A stretch of 64,000 nt of DNA from JBBSEX01 sp038239345 (GCA_038239345.1 JBBSEX010000008.1:62001-126000), one strand, 5' to 3'; positions 8,721 through 17,165 are shown, numbered from the stretch's first letter. Made by a program: numbers and translations. The notes: generated by a model from the letters alone, not told the origin.

Positions 8721-8896
8721 TCTGCGGATCCTGCCGCCACCGCCTGCCGTACTCTTCGCTCGCGCCAATTGTATAAACGCCGGATCGCCAGCGCAAATCC
8801 TGAATACACGAGTACCGTGGCGCTAAAAAAAGCCAGCCCGGCAATCGTCCGCCCGAATATTCCATCTACCTCGCCGGTATGGGCCGCTTTGCGCAT
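8717..8896 (-). pseudogene. PepSY-associated transmembrane protein: C-terminal stub of 59 codons
   Basis: An open frame from the ATG at 8896, 2 nt after the PiuC stop codon, to a TAA at 8717. It reads MRKAAHTGEVDGIFGRTIAG, then a hydrophobic helix, then SGFALAIRRLYNWRERR and a short tail. The HTGE...G..I.GL...LVYSGF pattern is the last membrane segment of PepSY_TM (DUF2271/PiuB-type) iron-uptake proteins, which normally have 350-500 residues and sit next to piuC. No N-terminal part exists, because piuC occupies the DNA upstream. It is most simply a deletion remnant. The intact frame and the piuC-coupled ATG leave open a real single-span micro-protein. Confidence 0.6.
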
Positions 8897-8898
8897 CG

Positions 8899-9579
8899 CT
8901 ATAATTCAGCCCAGCGGCGAATTAGATTGTGGTACACACCGGTTAGTTGCACCGCCGACGGATGATGTGGCGCGTCTTGATTGATGCGCTGGATGCCCGT
9001 ATCCAGGTCGAATAATATCGTCCGCTCCGCGTCATCGCGAATCATGCTTTGAATCCAGAAGAACGAGCAAGTGCGAGCGCCGCGAGTCACCGGGCTTACG
9101 TGATGCAGGCTCGTCGCCGGATAGAGAATCATATGTCCGGCCGGAAGCTTCACCGACTGTGTACCGTATACATCTTCGACATTTAACTCGCCGCCATCGT
9201 ACTCGTCGGGATGACACAGAAAAAGCGTCGCCGAAAGGTCCGTGCGAATCCGATGCCCGGTTTCGCCGATCTGCCGAATTGCATTGTCGACGTGCGTTCC
9301 AAACGATTGCCCACCCGTGTATCGATTGAAGAGTGGAGGAAATACCTTCGATGGCAGCGCCGCCGATACGAAGAGCGCGTTCTGCCCCAAAGCCGTCAAA
9401 ATAATTTCGCCAATCTGACGCGCCGCCGGATCGTCTCCCGCCAATTGCATATTGTCTTTCGCCCGGGCCGATTGATGGCCAGCCGTTACTCGCCCATCCA
9501 CCCAGTTCGCCTGCTCAAGCTGCCGCCGCGCCTGTGCTACTTGCTCAGGAGTTAAGACATCGGGTATGGGCAATAACAT
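8899..9579 (-). CDS. piuC: Fe(II)/2-oxoglutarate dioxygenase, PiuC/YbiX type (PKHD-type hydroxylase)
   Basis: A 226-residue protein matching the PiuC/YbiX family in length. It begins LLPIPDVLTPEQVAQARRQL. The iron ligands are visible as H and D in FGTHVDNAI and a distal H in SLHHVSPVTRGAR, whose R is the expected 2-oxoglutarate contact; PAGHMILYPATSLHHVSP is characteristic. Members are encoded with catecholate-siderophore receptors and are induced by iron starvation; the substrate is not firmly known. It lies 19 nt downstream of the siderophore receptor on the same strand and is followed by the PepSY-TM stub, so this is a piuABC-like iron operon missing its membrane component. Confidence 0.9.
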   Translation of the reverse strand: MLLPIPDVLTPEQVAQARRQLEQANWVDGRVTAGHQSARAKDNMQLAGDDPAARQIGEIILTALGQNALFVSAALPSKVFPPLFNRYTGGQSFGTHVDNAIRQIGETGHRIRTDLSATLFLCHPDEYDGGELNVEDVYGTQSVKLPAGHMILYPATSLHHVSPVTRGARTCSFFWIQSMIRDDAERTILFDLDTGIQRINQDAPHHPSAVQLTGVYHNLIRRWAEL

Positions 9580-9598
9580 GTCGGTGCAATCCTTCGAA

Positions 9599-12040
9599 TT
9601 AGAACTTGAACTTCAGGCCGATCAGAGCCGACCGACCGGCGCCTAGAATAATGTGAGCCGGGTGGAGTTGATCGTAGTAATAACGATTCGCCAAGTTATA
9701 AACATTGGCTTGAATAGACACATGCTCATTGATTGAGCGTGACGCCATGGCATTGAACACCCAATATCCCGGGAGTTGCTTTACCAGGCCCGTCGCGGGA
9801 TCGATCGGGACCGTGCTGCTGGCCGTGCGGCTGCTGACATAATTCATTCCTCCGCCGCTCTCAATGCGCCAGGGAAATCGATAATCGGTCCAGAAGTTGA
9901 ACGTGTCCGCCGGGACGTTGGCAAGCCGTGCCCCCACCGCCGCGGGATAGAAATTCGACTTCGTTAGCTTGGCGTCGAGATAGGCGTAACTGGATAATAG
10001 TTCCCACTTCTGCGTGATGTGTCCGCGCGCCTCCAGCTGGATACCTTTCACCTTCTGCGTGCCGGCCAGCAAGTTCAACAATGAATTGGCGGGATCCGGT
10101 TCACGGGCGTTCTCCTTCTCCGTTTGAAACACCGCGCCGCGCAGCGATAGTTTTCCCGCAAGTACATCCCACTTGGTCCCCGCTTCGATATTCTTATTCT
10201 TCTCCGGCGGCAAATTCGCCGACGCCGCGCTTAAGGAAAGTGTCTCCGCCGATGGATTAAAAGATGTACCGTAGGCAAAGTAAATGCTGCCATTCTGAAC
10301 CGGCTTGTAGACTGCGCCCGCGCGCCAGGTGGGCATTTCATCCACGCGATTAAAAGCCGCGGCGGGTGCTACCGATTGCTTGTAGCTCGCATCGAAGCGA
10401 TCCCAACGAATTCCAGCGGTCAATTCCACGTGGTCATGAAAAAGTTTTACGGTGTCCAGGACGTAAACGCCGGCGCTCAACGCTGTGGTGTTGACGTTCG
10501 TCGCCGGAACGGATATGCCCGTAAACTTATCGGCAGGATTCGGATTAAGCAGCGGCGCTGTATTCACGTTCGTGAAGGCCGGACGCACCGGATCGGAAGT
10601 CTCTCGTCCACCCTCCACTCCCGCTACGAGCGAGTGCTGCGCGGCGCCCGTCTTGAAAGTTGCAATCACGTCCGTCTGATCTTGAAAGAACGTCTCCGCG
10701 CTATCCACCGCGATCTGGCCACGCGTCACCATGATCTGGCTTAGGGGCGTGCTGGGGGCCGGCGTTCCCAGCAACCGCGCTTCCGTGATCTGCACATCGC
10801 GCAGATAATTCGCATACCGTACCTGGGTACGCATAGTGAGATGGCTATTGAAGTCGTGCTCCACCTTCGCCGTCCCGATGTCATCCCGAGTTCGAAGGAA
10901 GTTGCCGTCGCTGAAACCGTAATAGGCATCGCGCGCAACGGGAGCAGCGCCATTGAACAACCACGGAATACCATAATCCGGTTGATCGTCGGCCTGCTGA
11001 TGCACATAACCGAAAGTCACCCGGGTTGCCGTACCCAGCCCTAGCGCAAGCGATGGAGCAATGCCGAAACGCCGGTTCTCGGCTACCTTCCGGCCCGCGA
11101 CTTCATTTTCGTGTCCCACGATGTTCAGGCGAAATGCGGCGCCGGGACCCAGCTTTTCAAGCGGCTGGTTAAGATCCAACGCAAGCCTTCGCGTCGCATC
11201 AGTCCCCAGTAACAGATCGCCGCTAAGAACATGATTGAGCCGCGGTGTTTTAGTCACCTGATTCACCACGCCGCCCGTCGAGCCGCGGCCAAACGTCATG
11301 GAACTCGGCCCCTGCAGCACGTTGATCTCTTCGGTATTGAACGGATCTCTGTAATAACTTCCGAAGTCGCGCATGCCATCGACGAACAAATCGTTACGTG
11401 CGGTAAAACCCCGGATATTCAGATTGTCGCCCTGCGCTCCACCCTCGCCAGCAGCCAAACTAATGCCAGCCACGTTTCGCAGAGCGTCGCGTAGCGTCGT
11501 TACGCCCTGCTGTTCCATCACCTCTTTTGGAACTATGCTGATCGATTGCGGCGTATTCAGCAACGGCTCCGTGTACTTCGGCATGGAAACGCCGATCAAT
11601 GACGAATTGTCCGTAACATCCACCGATGTCGAAATACGCGCCAACTCGATTGAGACTTCGCTACCGCTCAAACGATGCACCAGTCCTGTGCCCGAGAGAA
11701 GTTTCCGCAGTGCCTCATCATCTGTGTAGAGCCCGAAAACTCCCTGCGTGCGTAGAGTGCCAAAGCCTTCGTTCACCAGCCGCAGATGCAGGCCGCTAGT
11801 CTTTTCGAACGCCCCTACGGCGATTTCCAGGGGGCCAGCGGAGATTTCGAATTGTCGCACCGTCAGACTTTGAACTCCAGTTTGAGCCTGTTCCGGATGG
11901 CCGGCAAACGGATGGGCCAGAGCGATGTTTCGGGCGCTTGTCGTGGAATAAGCGGCTAGCGTTCCCATGGCCATCCAATATTTCGGCGTTCCCCGCCAAA
12001 CGTGCCGCTTATGCTTTTTGATCTTGATTTTAATTCTCAT
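9599..12040 (-). CDS. TonB-dependent siderophore receptor, Fiu type, with N-terminal STN domain
   Basis: An 813-residue outer-membrane receptor. A basic N-terminus and hydrophobic segment form a long signal peptide. Residues ~65-135 form a secretin/TonB short N-terminal (STN) domain. The plug follows (VPKEVMEQQGVTTLRDALRN, NIRGFTARNDLFVDGMRD, GPSSMTFGRGSTGGVVNQVT), then a 22-strand-type barrel ending in the expected aromatic residue (GLKFKF). The receptor-PiuC order indicates catecholate or similar Fe(III)-siderophore uptake. STN domains usually contact a FecR-type anti-sigma protein, but none is nearby; a LytS/LytTR pair lies upstream instead. AGAGG with 7-nt spacing supports the ATG at 12040. 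Confidence 0.93.
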   Translation of the reverse strand: MRIKIKIKKHKRHVWRGTPKYWMAMGTLAAYSTTSARNIALAHPFAGHPEQAQTGVQSLTVRQFEISAGPLEIAVGAFEKTSGLHLRLVNEGFGTLRTQGVFGLYTDDEALRKLLSGTGLVHRLSGSEVSIELARISTSVDVTDNSSLIGVSMPKYTEPLLNTPQSISIVPKEVMEQQGVTTLRDALRNVAGISLAAGEGGAQGDNLNIRGFTARNDLFVDGMRDFGSYYRDPFNTEEINVLQGPSSMTFGRGSTGGVVNQVTKTPRLNHVLSGDLLLGTDATRRLALDLNQPLEKLGPGAAFRLNIVGHENEVAGRKVAENRRFGIAPSLALGLGTATRVTFGYVHQQADDQPDYGIPWLFNGAAPVARDAYYGFSDGNFLRTRDDIGTAKVEHDFNSHLTMRTQVRYANYLRDVQITEARLLGTPAPSTPLSQIMVTRGQIAVDSAETFFQDQTDVIATFKTGAAQHSLVAGVEGGRETSDPVRPAFTNVNTAPLLNPNPADKFTGISVPATNVNTTALSAGVYVLDTVKLFHDHVELTAGIRWDRFDASYKQSVAPAAAFNRVDEMPTWRAGAVYKPVQNGSIYFAYGTSFNPSAETLSLSAASANLPPEKNKNIEAGTKWDVLAGKLSLRGAVFQTEKENAREPDPANSLLNLLAGTQKVKGIQLEARGHITQKWELLSSYAYLDAKLTKSNFYPAAVGARLANVPADTFNFWTDYRFPWRIESGGGMNYVSSRTASSTVPIDPATGLVKQLPGYWVFNAMASRSINEHVSIQANVYNLANRYYYDQLHPAHIILGAGRSALIGLKFKF

Positions 12041-12143
12041 CGCGCAACCTCTCGCTCTTCAAGACAGTCCTCCGGCTCACCGGCCGTTTTTTCCAGTTAT
12101 TGCACTGCTAGCAGGGACTAATTTGTTTGCCGCTATAACTTCA

Positions 12144-12425
12144 TCAGTGATCAAGCCGGCATGCTTCGCACACGCCCGTCAGCTTCAAACTGTAGATCTG
12201 AAATGCGCACGGTCCGCTGGCGGCGGGTTGCAAACCGCTGCACATCTGCTCGCAAAGCGCGGCCGGACATTGCTCTACTTTCCCGCAGCGCAAACAAGCA
12301 AGAGACACCGATCGTTTCGTCCGCACAGTGTTTTCGACGGCTTGAATCGCCGCCCGGAAAGCCAATTTACGAAATAGGGCCAGGCCGCAAGTGCCATTCG
12401 GAAACGGTAACGCCGTTCTACCCAT
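12144..12425 (-). pseudogene. Possible decayed Fur-family regulator (C-terminal zinc domain only)
   Basis: A 93-codon frame whose second half resembles the dimerisation domain of Fur/PerR proteins: ACLRCGKVEQ, then 38 residues later GVCEAC, preceded by FQIYSLKL. Intact family members have CxxCGK, a spacer of about 36, and YGxCxxC. The His-rich stretch normally just before the first CxxC (HHH) is absent, and the DNA-binding winged helix is not found in any minus-strand frame upstream. It is therefore best read as a degraded fragment. The position between the siderophore receptor and a two-component pair fits a lost iron regulator. The remaining DNA of this intergenic region (12041-12143, 12426-12554) shows no other recognisable gene, and no clear Fur box was seen. 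Confidence 0.4.
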
Positions 12426-12554
12426 CAGCTCAATTTTCCTGACTGATTATTAAGCCCGACCATGTAAGACCATTTAAGTCCAGATTGCAATCGATTGTCA
12501 ACTGGAAACAGTGGACGGTCGGACAAAAAGGTTGGATAGGCGATTTTTTGAGCT

Positions 12555-13331
12555 CTACGGTTTGCAGTCGCCGGGAACAGCCTGAACGCCCGATAAGCGT
12601 GCCTTCGGGGAGAAACGCCGGCTCCAATTCACTTCCGATCCGTTCCGCAACACGACTCGGTAATCTCCGTGAAACCACGGCCGCACTTCTCGCACACGGT
12701 CTAAATTCACCACCTGCGAACGGTTGATGCGGGGAAAGTGTTCGGGATCCAACTGCATGGCGAAAGCGTCAAGCGAACTGCGAATCTGGTGCGTTTCGCC
12801 GCAAGTATGAACCACGACGTAATTTCTAGCGGATTCTATTAAATCAATCTCCGCCGCCTGCACCAGAAATACTCGATCGCCCGTATCCAGCGGAATTCGC
12901 CGCGCATAACTTTTCTTCGAACCAAGGTGCTCTAGCAAGCGCTTGATTTGCTCGTCGCTCGACGAGTCCGTGCTCTGCCTGGCGCGCTCTATCACCTGCT
13001 CCAAACGTTGTGCTGAAGCCGGTTTCAGTAAATAGTCCAGCGCATGGACTTCGAAGGCCCGCAACGCATGTTGATCGAACGCCGTCACGAAGACGACCTT
13101 CATTTTCGGCGGACGATCGATAGCGCGCAGCACCGCGAATCCGTCCATATCCGGCATTTGAATATCCAGGAAGACAACATCCGGTTGTTCGCGATTCAGC
13201 AGCGCAATCGCCTCAGCCCCAGATCCGGCCTGCCCGATTACTTTGGCATCGGGAACCTGTTCCAGCATCCGGGCAAGTTTCCGCCGTGCCGGAGGTTCAT
13301 CGTCCACGATAGCGATCCGAAGCAGGCTCAT
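12555..13331 (-). CDS. LytTR-family response regulator
   Basis: A 258-residue regulator. The receiver domain spans residues 1-120, with acidic pocket IVDDEP, phospho-acceptor aspartate in VVFLDIQMPDMDGF and KPAS near the end. A linker leads to a LytTR DNA-binding domain from ~145 (GDRVFLVQAAEIDLIESARN, HFPRINRSQVVNLDRVREV). Its ATG overlaps the kinase stop (ATGA), so kinase and regulator are translationally coupled. It lies upstream of, and in the same direction as, the siderophore-receptor operon, making that operon a candidate target (inference). Confidence 0.92.
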   Translation of the reverse strand: MSLLRIAIVDDEPPARRKLARMLEQVPDAKVIGQAGSGAEAIALLNREQPDVVFLDIQMPDMDGFAVLRAIDRPPKMKVVFVTAFDQHALRAFEVHALDYLLKPASAQRLEQVIERARQSTDSSSDEQIKRLLEHLGSKKSYARRIPLDTGDRVFLVQAAEIDLIESARNYVVVHTCGETHQIRSSLDAFAMQLDPEHFPRINRSQVVNLDRVREVRPWFHGDYRVVLRNGSEVNWSRRFSPKARLSGVQAVPGDCKP

Positions 13332-14401
13332 GTGTGAAAAGGTATCGATACCAAAACAACCAATCCGCCATCGACCGCGTTTGAAAAATCAAGCGTGTGC
13401 GATCCGCGATAGAGACGTTCCAAGCGGTCCGCCGTATTCGCCAGCCCGATGCCCCGGCCTAAAATCTCTTTTTTATCCTCGATAATTCCCCGGCCATGAT
13501 CGCGAATCTGGAGTTGTAAAGACCCCGCTTCGCGCCATGCCGACACGGCAATATCGACGGCGCCGGAATTCGGTTGCACGCCATGGCGAATCGAATTTTC
13601 AATCAGCGGCTGCAAAATCAACTGCGGCACCAGCGCGTTCTCCAGCCCGCCTTCGATTTCCAACTTCACACTCAGCTGATCCTCGAACCGCGCCCGCATG
13701 ATGTTCAGGTACAGGTCCAAAAACCGTAATTCCTCCGAGAGTCGAACCTCCTGCCGGGGCGATCCGCTTAACGTTAGGCGCAAGAATTCGCTAAGCCGCC
13801 CAATCATCTCGTCCGCTGCCCGGACATCCTCATACATTACCGATGAAATCGTATTCAAGGCGTTAAACAGAAAATGGGGTTGCAGCTGTAAACGCAGTGC
13901 CTGCAACTGCGCCTGCGATAGCAGCCCTTCCATTCTTACCGCCACCAATTCCCGCTGGCGCGCCGCGCGATAGAAATTGATGGCATACACGGTTCCCGCC
14001 ATAAACACGAAGACGAAAATGTCTCCGGGAAACTCCATCGCGTAACGCAGATACAGGATGCCGTAATCGTACGCCCCTAATCCAGCGACCGGGAACAGCA
14101 CGCTGCGCGACCAGTAATTTAAGGTTGTATGCGCCGCCGAAAACGCGATCAACCCAGCAAGATAATTGAGCGACATCCACGGCCAGTTACGCTTCGTTAA
14201 CTGAAATCGCTCGACGAATAAGATAACCAGAGGAAGAAGCGCCATCGCGCAGTAATGGCCGGTCATTTCCTCAATGAAGGGCACAAGGAAATTTCCTGGA
14301 TGTTCGCGCGCGGCCCAGTCGAGGTACTTATAGCAGAAGCTCAGCAGTCCGTGCACAGTGAATATCGCGAAGATGATCCACCAGTTAAGCTTTAGCCGCA
14401 C
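13328..14401 (-). CDS. LytS-type sensor histidine kinase (His_kinase/HATPase)
   Basis: About 357 residues from a GTG at 14401, supported by GGGAG 9 nt upstream; the frame is open to a TTG at 14419. The N-terminal ~150 residues contain several hydrophobic helices (WWIIFAIFTVHGLLSF, MALLPLVILFVERF, LAGLIAFSAAHTTLNYW), a multi-span sensor without a recognised domain name. The phospho-acceptor histidine is in LQPHFLFNALNTISS. The ATP-binding domain has LILQPLIENSIRHG and the G-box IGLANTADRLERLY. It overlaps its LytTR regulator by 4 nt. The sensed signal is unknown. Confidence 0.92.
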   Translation of the reverse strand: MRLKLNWWIIFAIFTVHGLLSFCYKYLDWAAREHPGNFLVPFIEEMTGHYCAMALLPLVILFVERFQLTKRNWPWMSLNYLAGLIAFSAAHTTLNYWSRSVLFPVAGLGAYDYGILYLRYAMEFPGDIFVFVFMAGTVYAINFYRAARQRELVAVRMEGLLSQAQLQALRLQLQPHFLFNALNTISSVMYEDVRAADEMIGRLSEFLRLTLSGSPRQEVRLSEELRFLDLYLNIMRARFEDQLSVKLEIEGGLENALVPQLILQPLIENSIRHGVQPNSGAVDIAVSAWREAGSLQLQIRDHGRGIIEDKKEILGRGIGLANTADRLERLYRGSHTLDFSNAVDGGLVVLVSIPFHT

Positions 14402-14513
14402 AATGGAATTCTCCCACAACCCGCGGACCCAATTGCTGCGATAATGGCAAAATGCGTCAAGAACAAGACAGCGCTTGGGCTACGAATCGGATGGTGAAAT
14501 CTAGCATCCGGAT

Positions 14514-14999
14514 GTGCAACGCTTGAGGGCTCTATTGCATTGTGGGATGCAGGTTGTCGCGGTGGCCGCGCTCGTTGGAGTTCCGCAGGCAAGCCTCGCC
14601 GCATCCGAGGATTCCCGCCTTGCGGCACTGGAACGATTCTTCCATCGGCAGCATCTCCCCCTGGAGCGTAGCGTCGCTGAACACTTTGTCGCGGTTGCCG
14701 ATCGTTACGATCTCGATTGGCGCCTGCTTCCCAGTCTCGCGCTGATTGAAACCGGGGGAAGAACCGGAAAGAATCGAAATATTATGGGCTGGCAATCAGG
14801 CCGGGCTCGCTTCCAAAGCGTGGAAGCCGGCATCGAATTCGTCGGCCGTCAACTCAGCAGAATGCCAATTTACGCGGGAAAGCATCCCCGCGCAATCCTA
14901 ATGGCTTATAATCCTCTGCATCCGGCATACCCTGACCGGGTGTTGGCGATGATGGCATCGTTGTCGCTCCATCTAGAGACCAGAAAGGAACCGAACTAA
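14514..14999 (+). CDS. Secreted glucosaminidase/lysozyme-like protein
   Basis: 161 residues with a signal peptide (VVAVAALVGVPQASLAA). The mature part resembles mannosyl-glycoprotein/N-acetylglucosaminidase or SLT-type folds: LPSLALIETGGRTGKN with the likely catalytic Glu in LIETGG, then NIMGWQSGRARFQS, VEAGIEFVGRQLS and LMAYNPLHPAYPDRVL. Role: probably cleaves or binds peptidoglycan in the periplasm. The start may be GTG 14514 or ATG 14547; neither has a strong ribosome-binding site. The stop overlaps the next ATG by one base (TAATG), so it is coupled to the HhH gene. It is divergent from the LytS gene. Confidence 0.7.
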   Translation: MQRLRALLHCGMQVVAVAALVGVPQASLAASEDSRLAALERFFHRQHLPLERSVAEHFVAVADRYDLDWRLLPSLALIETGGRTGKNRNIMGWQSGRARFQSVEAGIEFVGRQLSRMPIYAGKHPRAILMAYNPLHPAYPDRVLAMMASLSLHLETRKEPN

Positions 15000-15310
15000 T
15001 GAAAATAACTCGCTTGTTACTGATCTTCGTTGCCGCTCTTTCGCTGTTTGCGGCACCGGCCGACAAGAAACCGGCAACCGCCGCCTCCGACAAAAAGGCC
15101 GCTGCCACTAAGAAATCGGGCGACCTGCTCGATATCAATACCGCTACCGCCGACCAACTCGACGCCCTTCCGGGTATCGGCAAGGCTTACTCCGCGAAGA
15201 TCATCGCGGGCCGCCCTTATAAGGCGAAGAACGAATTGGTGGAAAAGAAAATCGTACCGGCGGCGACTTACGCCAAGATCAAAGATCAGATCATCGCCAA
15301 ACAGAAGTAA
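14999..15310 (+). CDS. Secreted helix-hairpin-helix protein (ComEA-like)
   Basis: 103 residues: a signal peptide (ITRLLLIFVAALSLFAAP), a Lys/Ala-rich linker (residues 20-40), then a helix-hairpin-helix DNA-binding unit, LDINTATADQLDALPGIG, followed by SAKIIAGRPYKAKNELV. This arrangement resembles short ComEA proteins that bind incoming DNA in the periplasm. Small secreted HhH proteins of unknown role are also common in Acidobacteria, and no other competence gene is in the window. It is coupled to the upstream glucosaminidase-like gene by a one-base overlap. Confidence 0.85.
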   Translation: MKITRLLLIFVAALSLFAAPADKKPATAASDKKAAATKKSGDLLDINTATADQLDALPGIGKAYSAKIIAGRPYKAKNELVEKKIVPAATYAKIKDQIIAKQK

Positions 15311-15371
15311 CTCGATTTTCGATTCAACATCTCGGGGCATCGCGCTATGCTAAAGATGCCTCGAGGTTGTT

Positions 15372-16589
15372 ATGTTCCTTCGCAGTCTTGCCCTTCTTTT
15401 CCTTCTTAGCTTTTATTCTTCGGCCGCTGAATCCGATGCTGTGGCCATTTCCGCTAACATTCAAGCACAGCATCTACCCTACGGCGCTGTTCTCGACCCA
15501 ATCTTTGCAGCCGCCGATAGCGACAAGATCGTAGGCTATACGCGTTGCGGCGATTCCGCGATTTGGACCGGACATTACCTGGCCGCCGAAAGCTTCCGCT
15601 ACAAAGTTACTAAGTCATCCCTGGCATTGGCCAACGTGAAAAGCGCCTTAGCCGCATTGCAGCTTCTGGTGGACGTTACCGGCAACGACGTTCTTGCACG
15701 CTGCGCAATTCCGGTCGATTCGCCGTTTGCTCCGGGAATTGTGCAGGAAGAATCGCACAACGGAATCCATATCGGCGCGGTCAATCTCATCAGCTATAAC
15801 TGGATCGGGAACACATCGCGCGATCAGTATTCCGGCGTGTTCTTCGGCTTGGGCGTGGCGTATGACATGGTGGACGACGTCGCTGTTCGCGGCGCTGCGT
15901 CAAGCCTTATCACTCGACTGCTGAACAACCTGTTGGGCCACGCCTGGAGCGTCGTGATATCGGGGTTCGATATCAGTACTACGTTTCTTCTGCGGCCCGA
16001 TCAACAACTCAGTCTGCTGGCAACCGCCCAACACGTAAACGGCGGTAGTTTTCGCGGACAATATCGGATTTTTGCCGCGAACTCCGCTCCGCTGGCGACG
16101 ACACCCATTGCACTCGAAGCCACCGATCCCACTGGATCGTATTTCAAATTCAATCTGGACGCGATCAATCTCTTTCAGCTTCTTCGCCTGGACGATAACT
16201 GGTTCCGCTCTTATTATTCCGGCAAAGCCTACGACGCGTTTCGAGGGGCAGTGAGTACTCACCAGAACGCGCATTTCAATATGATCGACCATGCACTACG
16301 GGGCAAGGATTCTGTTCGTGATGCCGAGACGGTAATGTTACTGAACGACTGGCTGCTGCGGCCGCGCCGTGACCTGACCGTGGATCTACGCGGCAAATAT
16401 AAAACCTGCCATGACGACAATACAGCTTGTAGCCCGATCCCCGTGGCGTTGCGTCCACCAACCGATTTCCTCTGGCAGCGCAGCCCGTTTCAATTGTCCG
16501 GCGGTGGTTCCGGATTGATTGAGAGTGCCGGAATCGACTACATTCTTCCCTATTGGATGGCGCGTTACTATCGCGTGCTAAGCGAGTAA
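15372..16589 (+). CDS. Secreted protein of unknown function, 405 aa
   Basis: A signal peptide (SLALLFLLSFYSSAAES) is followed by a ~385-residue mature protein. I do not recognise the family. Features seen: an aromatic-rich N-terminal part (YTRCGDSAIWTGHYLAAESF), the helical repeat-like SLALANVKSALAALQLLVDV, GVFFGLGVAYDMVDD, and a C-terminal YILPYWMARYYRVL. The alternation of helices with conserved W/G/H residues recalls an alpha/alpha toroid such as found in glycan-acting enzymes, but no catalytic motif can be assigned. It is 61 nt downstream of the HhH gene in the same direction and overlaps the opposite-strand gene at 16568 by 22 bp. Confidence 0.75.
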   Translation: MFLRSLALLFLLSFYSSAAESDAVAISANIQAQHLPYGAVLDPIFAAADSDKIVGYTRCGDSAIWTGHYLAAESFRYKVTKSSLALANVKSALAALQLLVDVTGNDVLARCAIPVDSPFAPGIVQEESHNGIHIGAVNLISYNWIGNTSRDQYSGVFFGLGVAYDMVDDVAVRGAASSLITRLLNNLLGHAWSVVISGFDISTTFLLRPDQQLSLLATAQHVNGGSFRGQYRIFAANSAPLATTPIALEATDPTGSYFKFNLDAINLFQLLRLDDNWFRSYYSGKAYDAFRGAVSTHQNAHFNMIDHALRGKDSVRDAETVMLLNDWLLRPRRDLTVDLRGKYKTCHDDNTACSPIPVALRPPTDFLWQRSPFQLSGGGSGLIESAGIDYILPYWMARYYRVLSE

Positions 16590-16759
16590 GAGCGGACGGC
16601 GGCTGGCTGTGCCGGGGCAGACATTGGTTGGCGCGGATTCATTTCCCAAGCGACAGGCCATGTTCGTAAACAAACACCGCAGCGATACCGGCCATTGACC
16701 GGCCTAAACACTTCATCGTGAAAATAGCGGCACCATAACTTTAGAATCGATTCGATCAT
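16568..16759 (-). CDS. Small Cys/Trp-containing protein, 63 aa
   Basis: The sequence MIESILKLWCRYFHDEVFRP followed by a YRCGVCLRTWPVAW segment has the look of a real conserved small protein: one CxxC, several Trp and a basic core, possibly a single zinc-knuckle-like hairpin. The last ~20 residues (proline, serine, alanine rich) look less constrained and lie over the 3' end of the 15372-16589 gene on the other strand. The function is unknown. It is convergent with that gene, with stop regions overlapping by 22 bp. Confidence 0.55.
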   Translation of the reverse strand: MIESILKLWCRYFHDEVFRPVNGRYRCGVCLRTWPVAWEMNPRQPMSAPAQPAAVRSYSLSTR

Positions 16760-16894
16760 AACGACCTCACTGGAGAATGTGCCGCCGCGCTGAGTTTCGT
16801 TTCAAAGCTGCGGCATCCTATCTATAAAGGCGGTAAACGGGGGCAAAATGAGCCATCGCTGAAACGTCTTTCCGCCGCCCGTCACTAAAGCGGT

Positions 16895-17083
16895 ATGTCA
16901 GCTAATCCAGCGTTGCCTTCCCCGACCGTCGCGAGAGAAGAGCGACTTCATGCTTTCTATCGCGAAGATCAACAACTCACCCGCATTACTGCACTATTAC
17001 AATCGCCTGGGCCATTGAGCGAGGCGCAACGCGGGATACTCAAAGCCACCATCCAGCAATGGCGGCAATCCGCGAATCAGTAA
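16895..17083 (+). CDS. Small helical protein, 62 aa, unknown
   Basis: An ATG-initiated frame beginning MSANPALPSPTVAREERLHA and ending ILKATIQQWRQSANQ. It is polar, predicted mostly helical, with no membrane segment or Cys motif. The ribosome-binding site is weak. It lies 82 nt before the YtxH gene in the same direction. It could be a real small protein or a chance frame; nothing overlaps it on either strand. Confidence 0.4.
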   Translation: MSANPALPSPTVAREERLHAFYREDQQLTRITALLQSPGPLSEAQRGILKATIQQWRQSANQ

Positions 17084-17165
17084 AGAAGCGCTTCGCCCCC
17101 TTAGCCCCGCGTTTCACATTGTTTTCCCATATCTTCCGGTACAATTGGACCAGGAGATTATAGTC

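Noticed and set aside
12041..12160. Possible riboswitch upstream of the siderophore receptor (GC-rich CCGGCTCACCGGCCG element)
   Set aside because: No cobalamin, iron-related or other riboswitch core could be traced; only a short GC hairpin is present.
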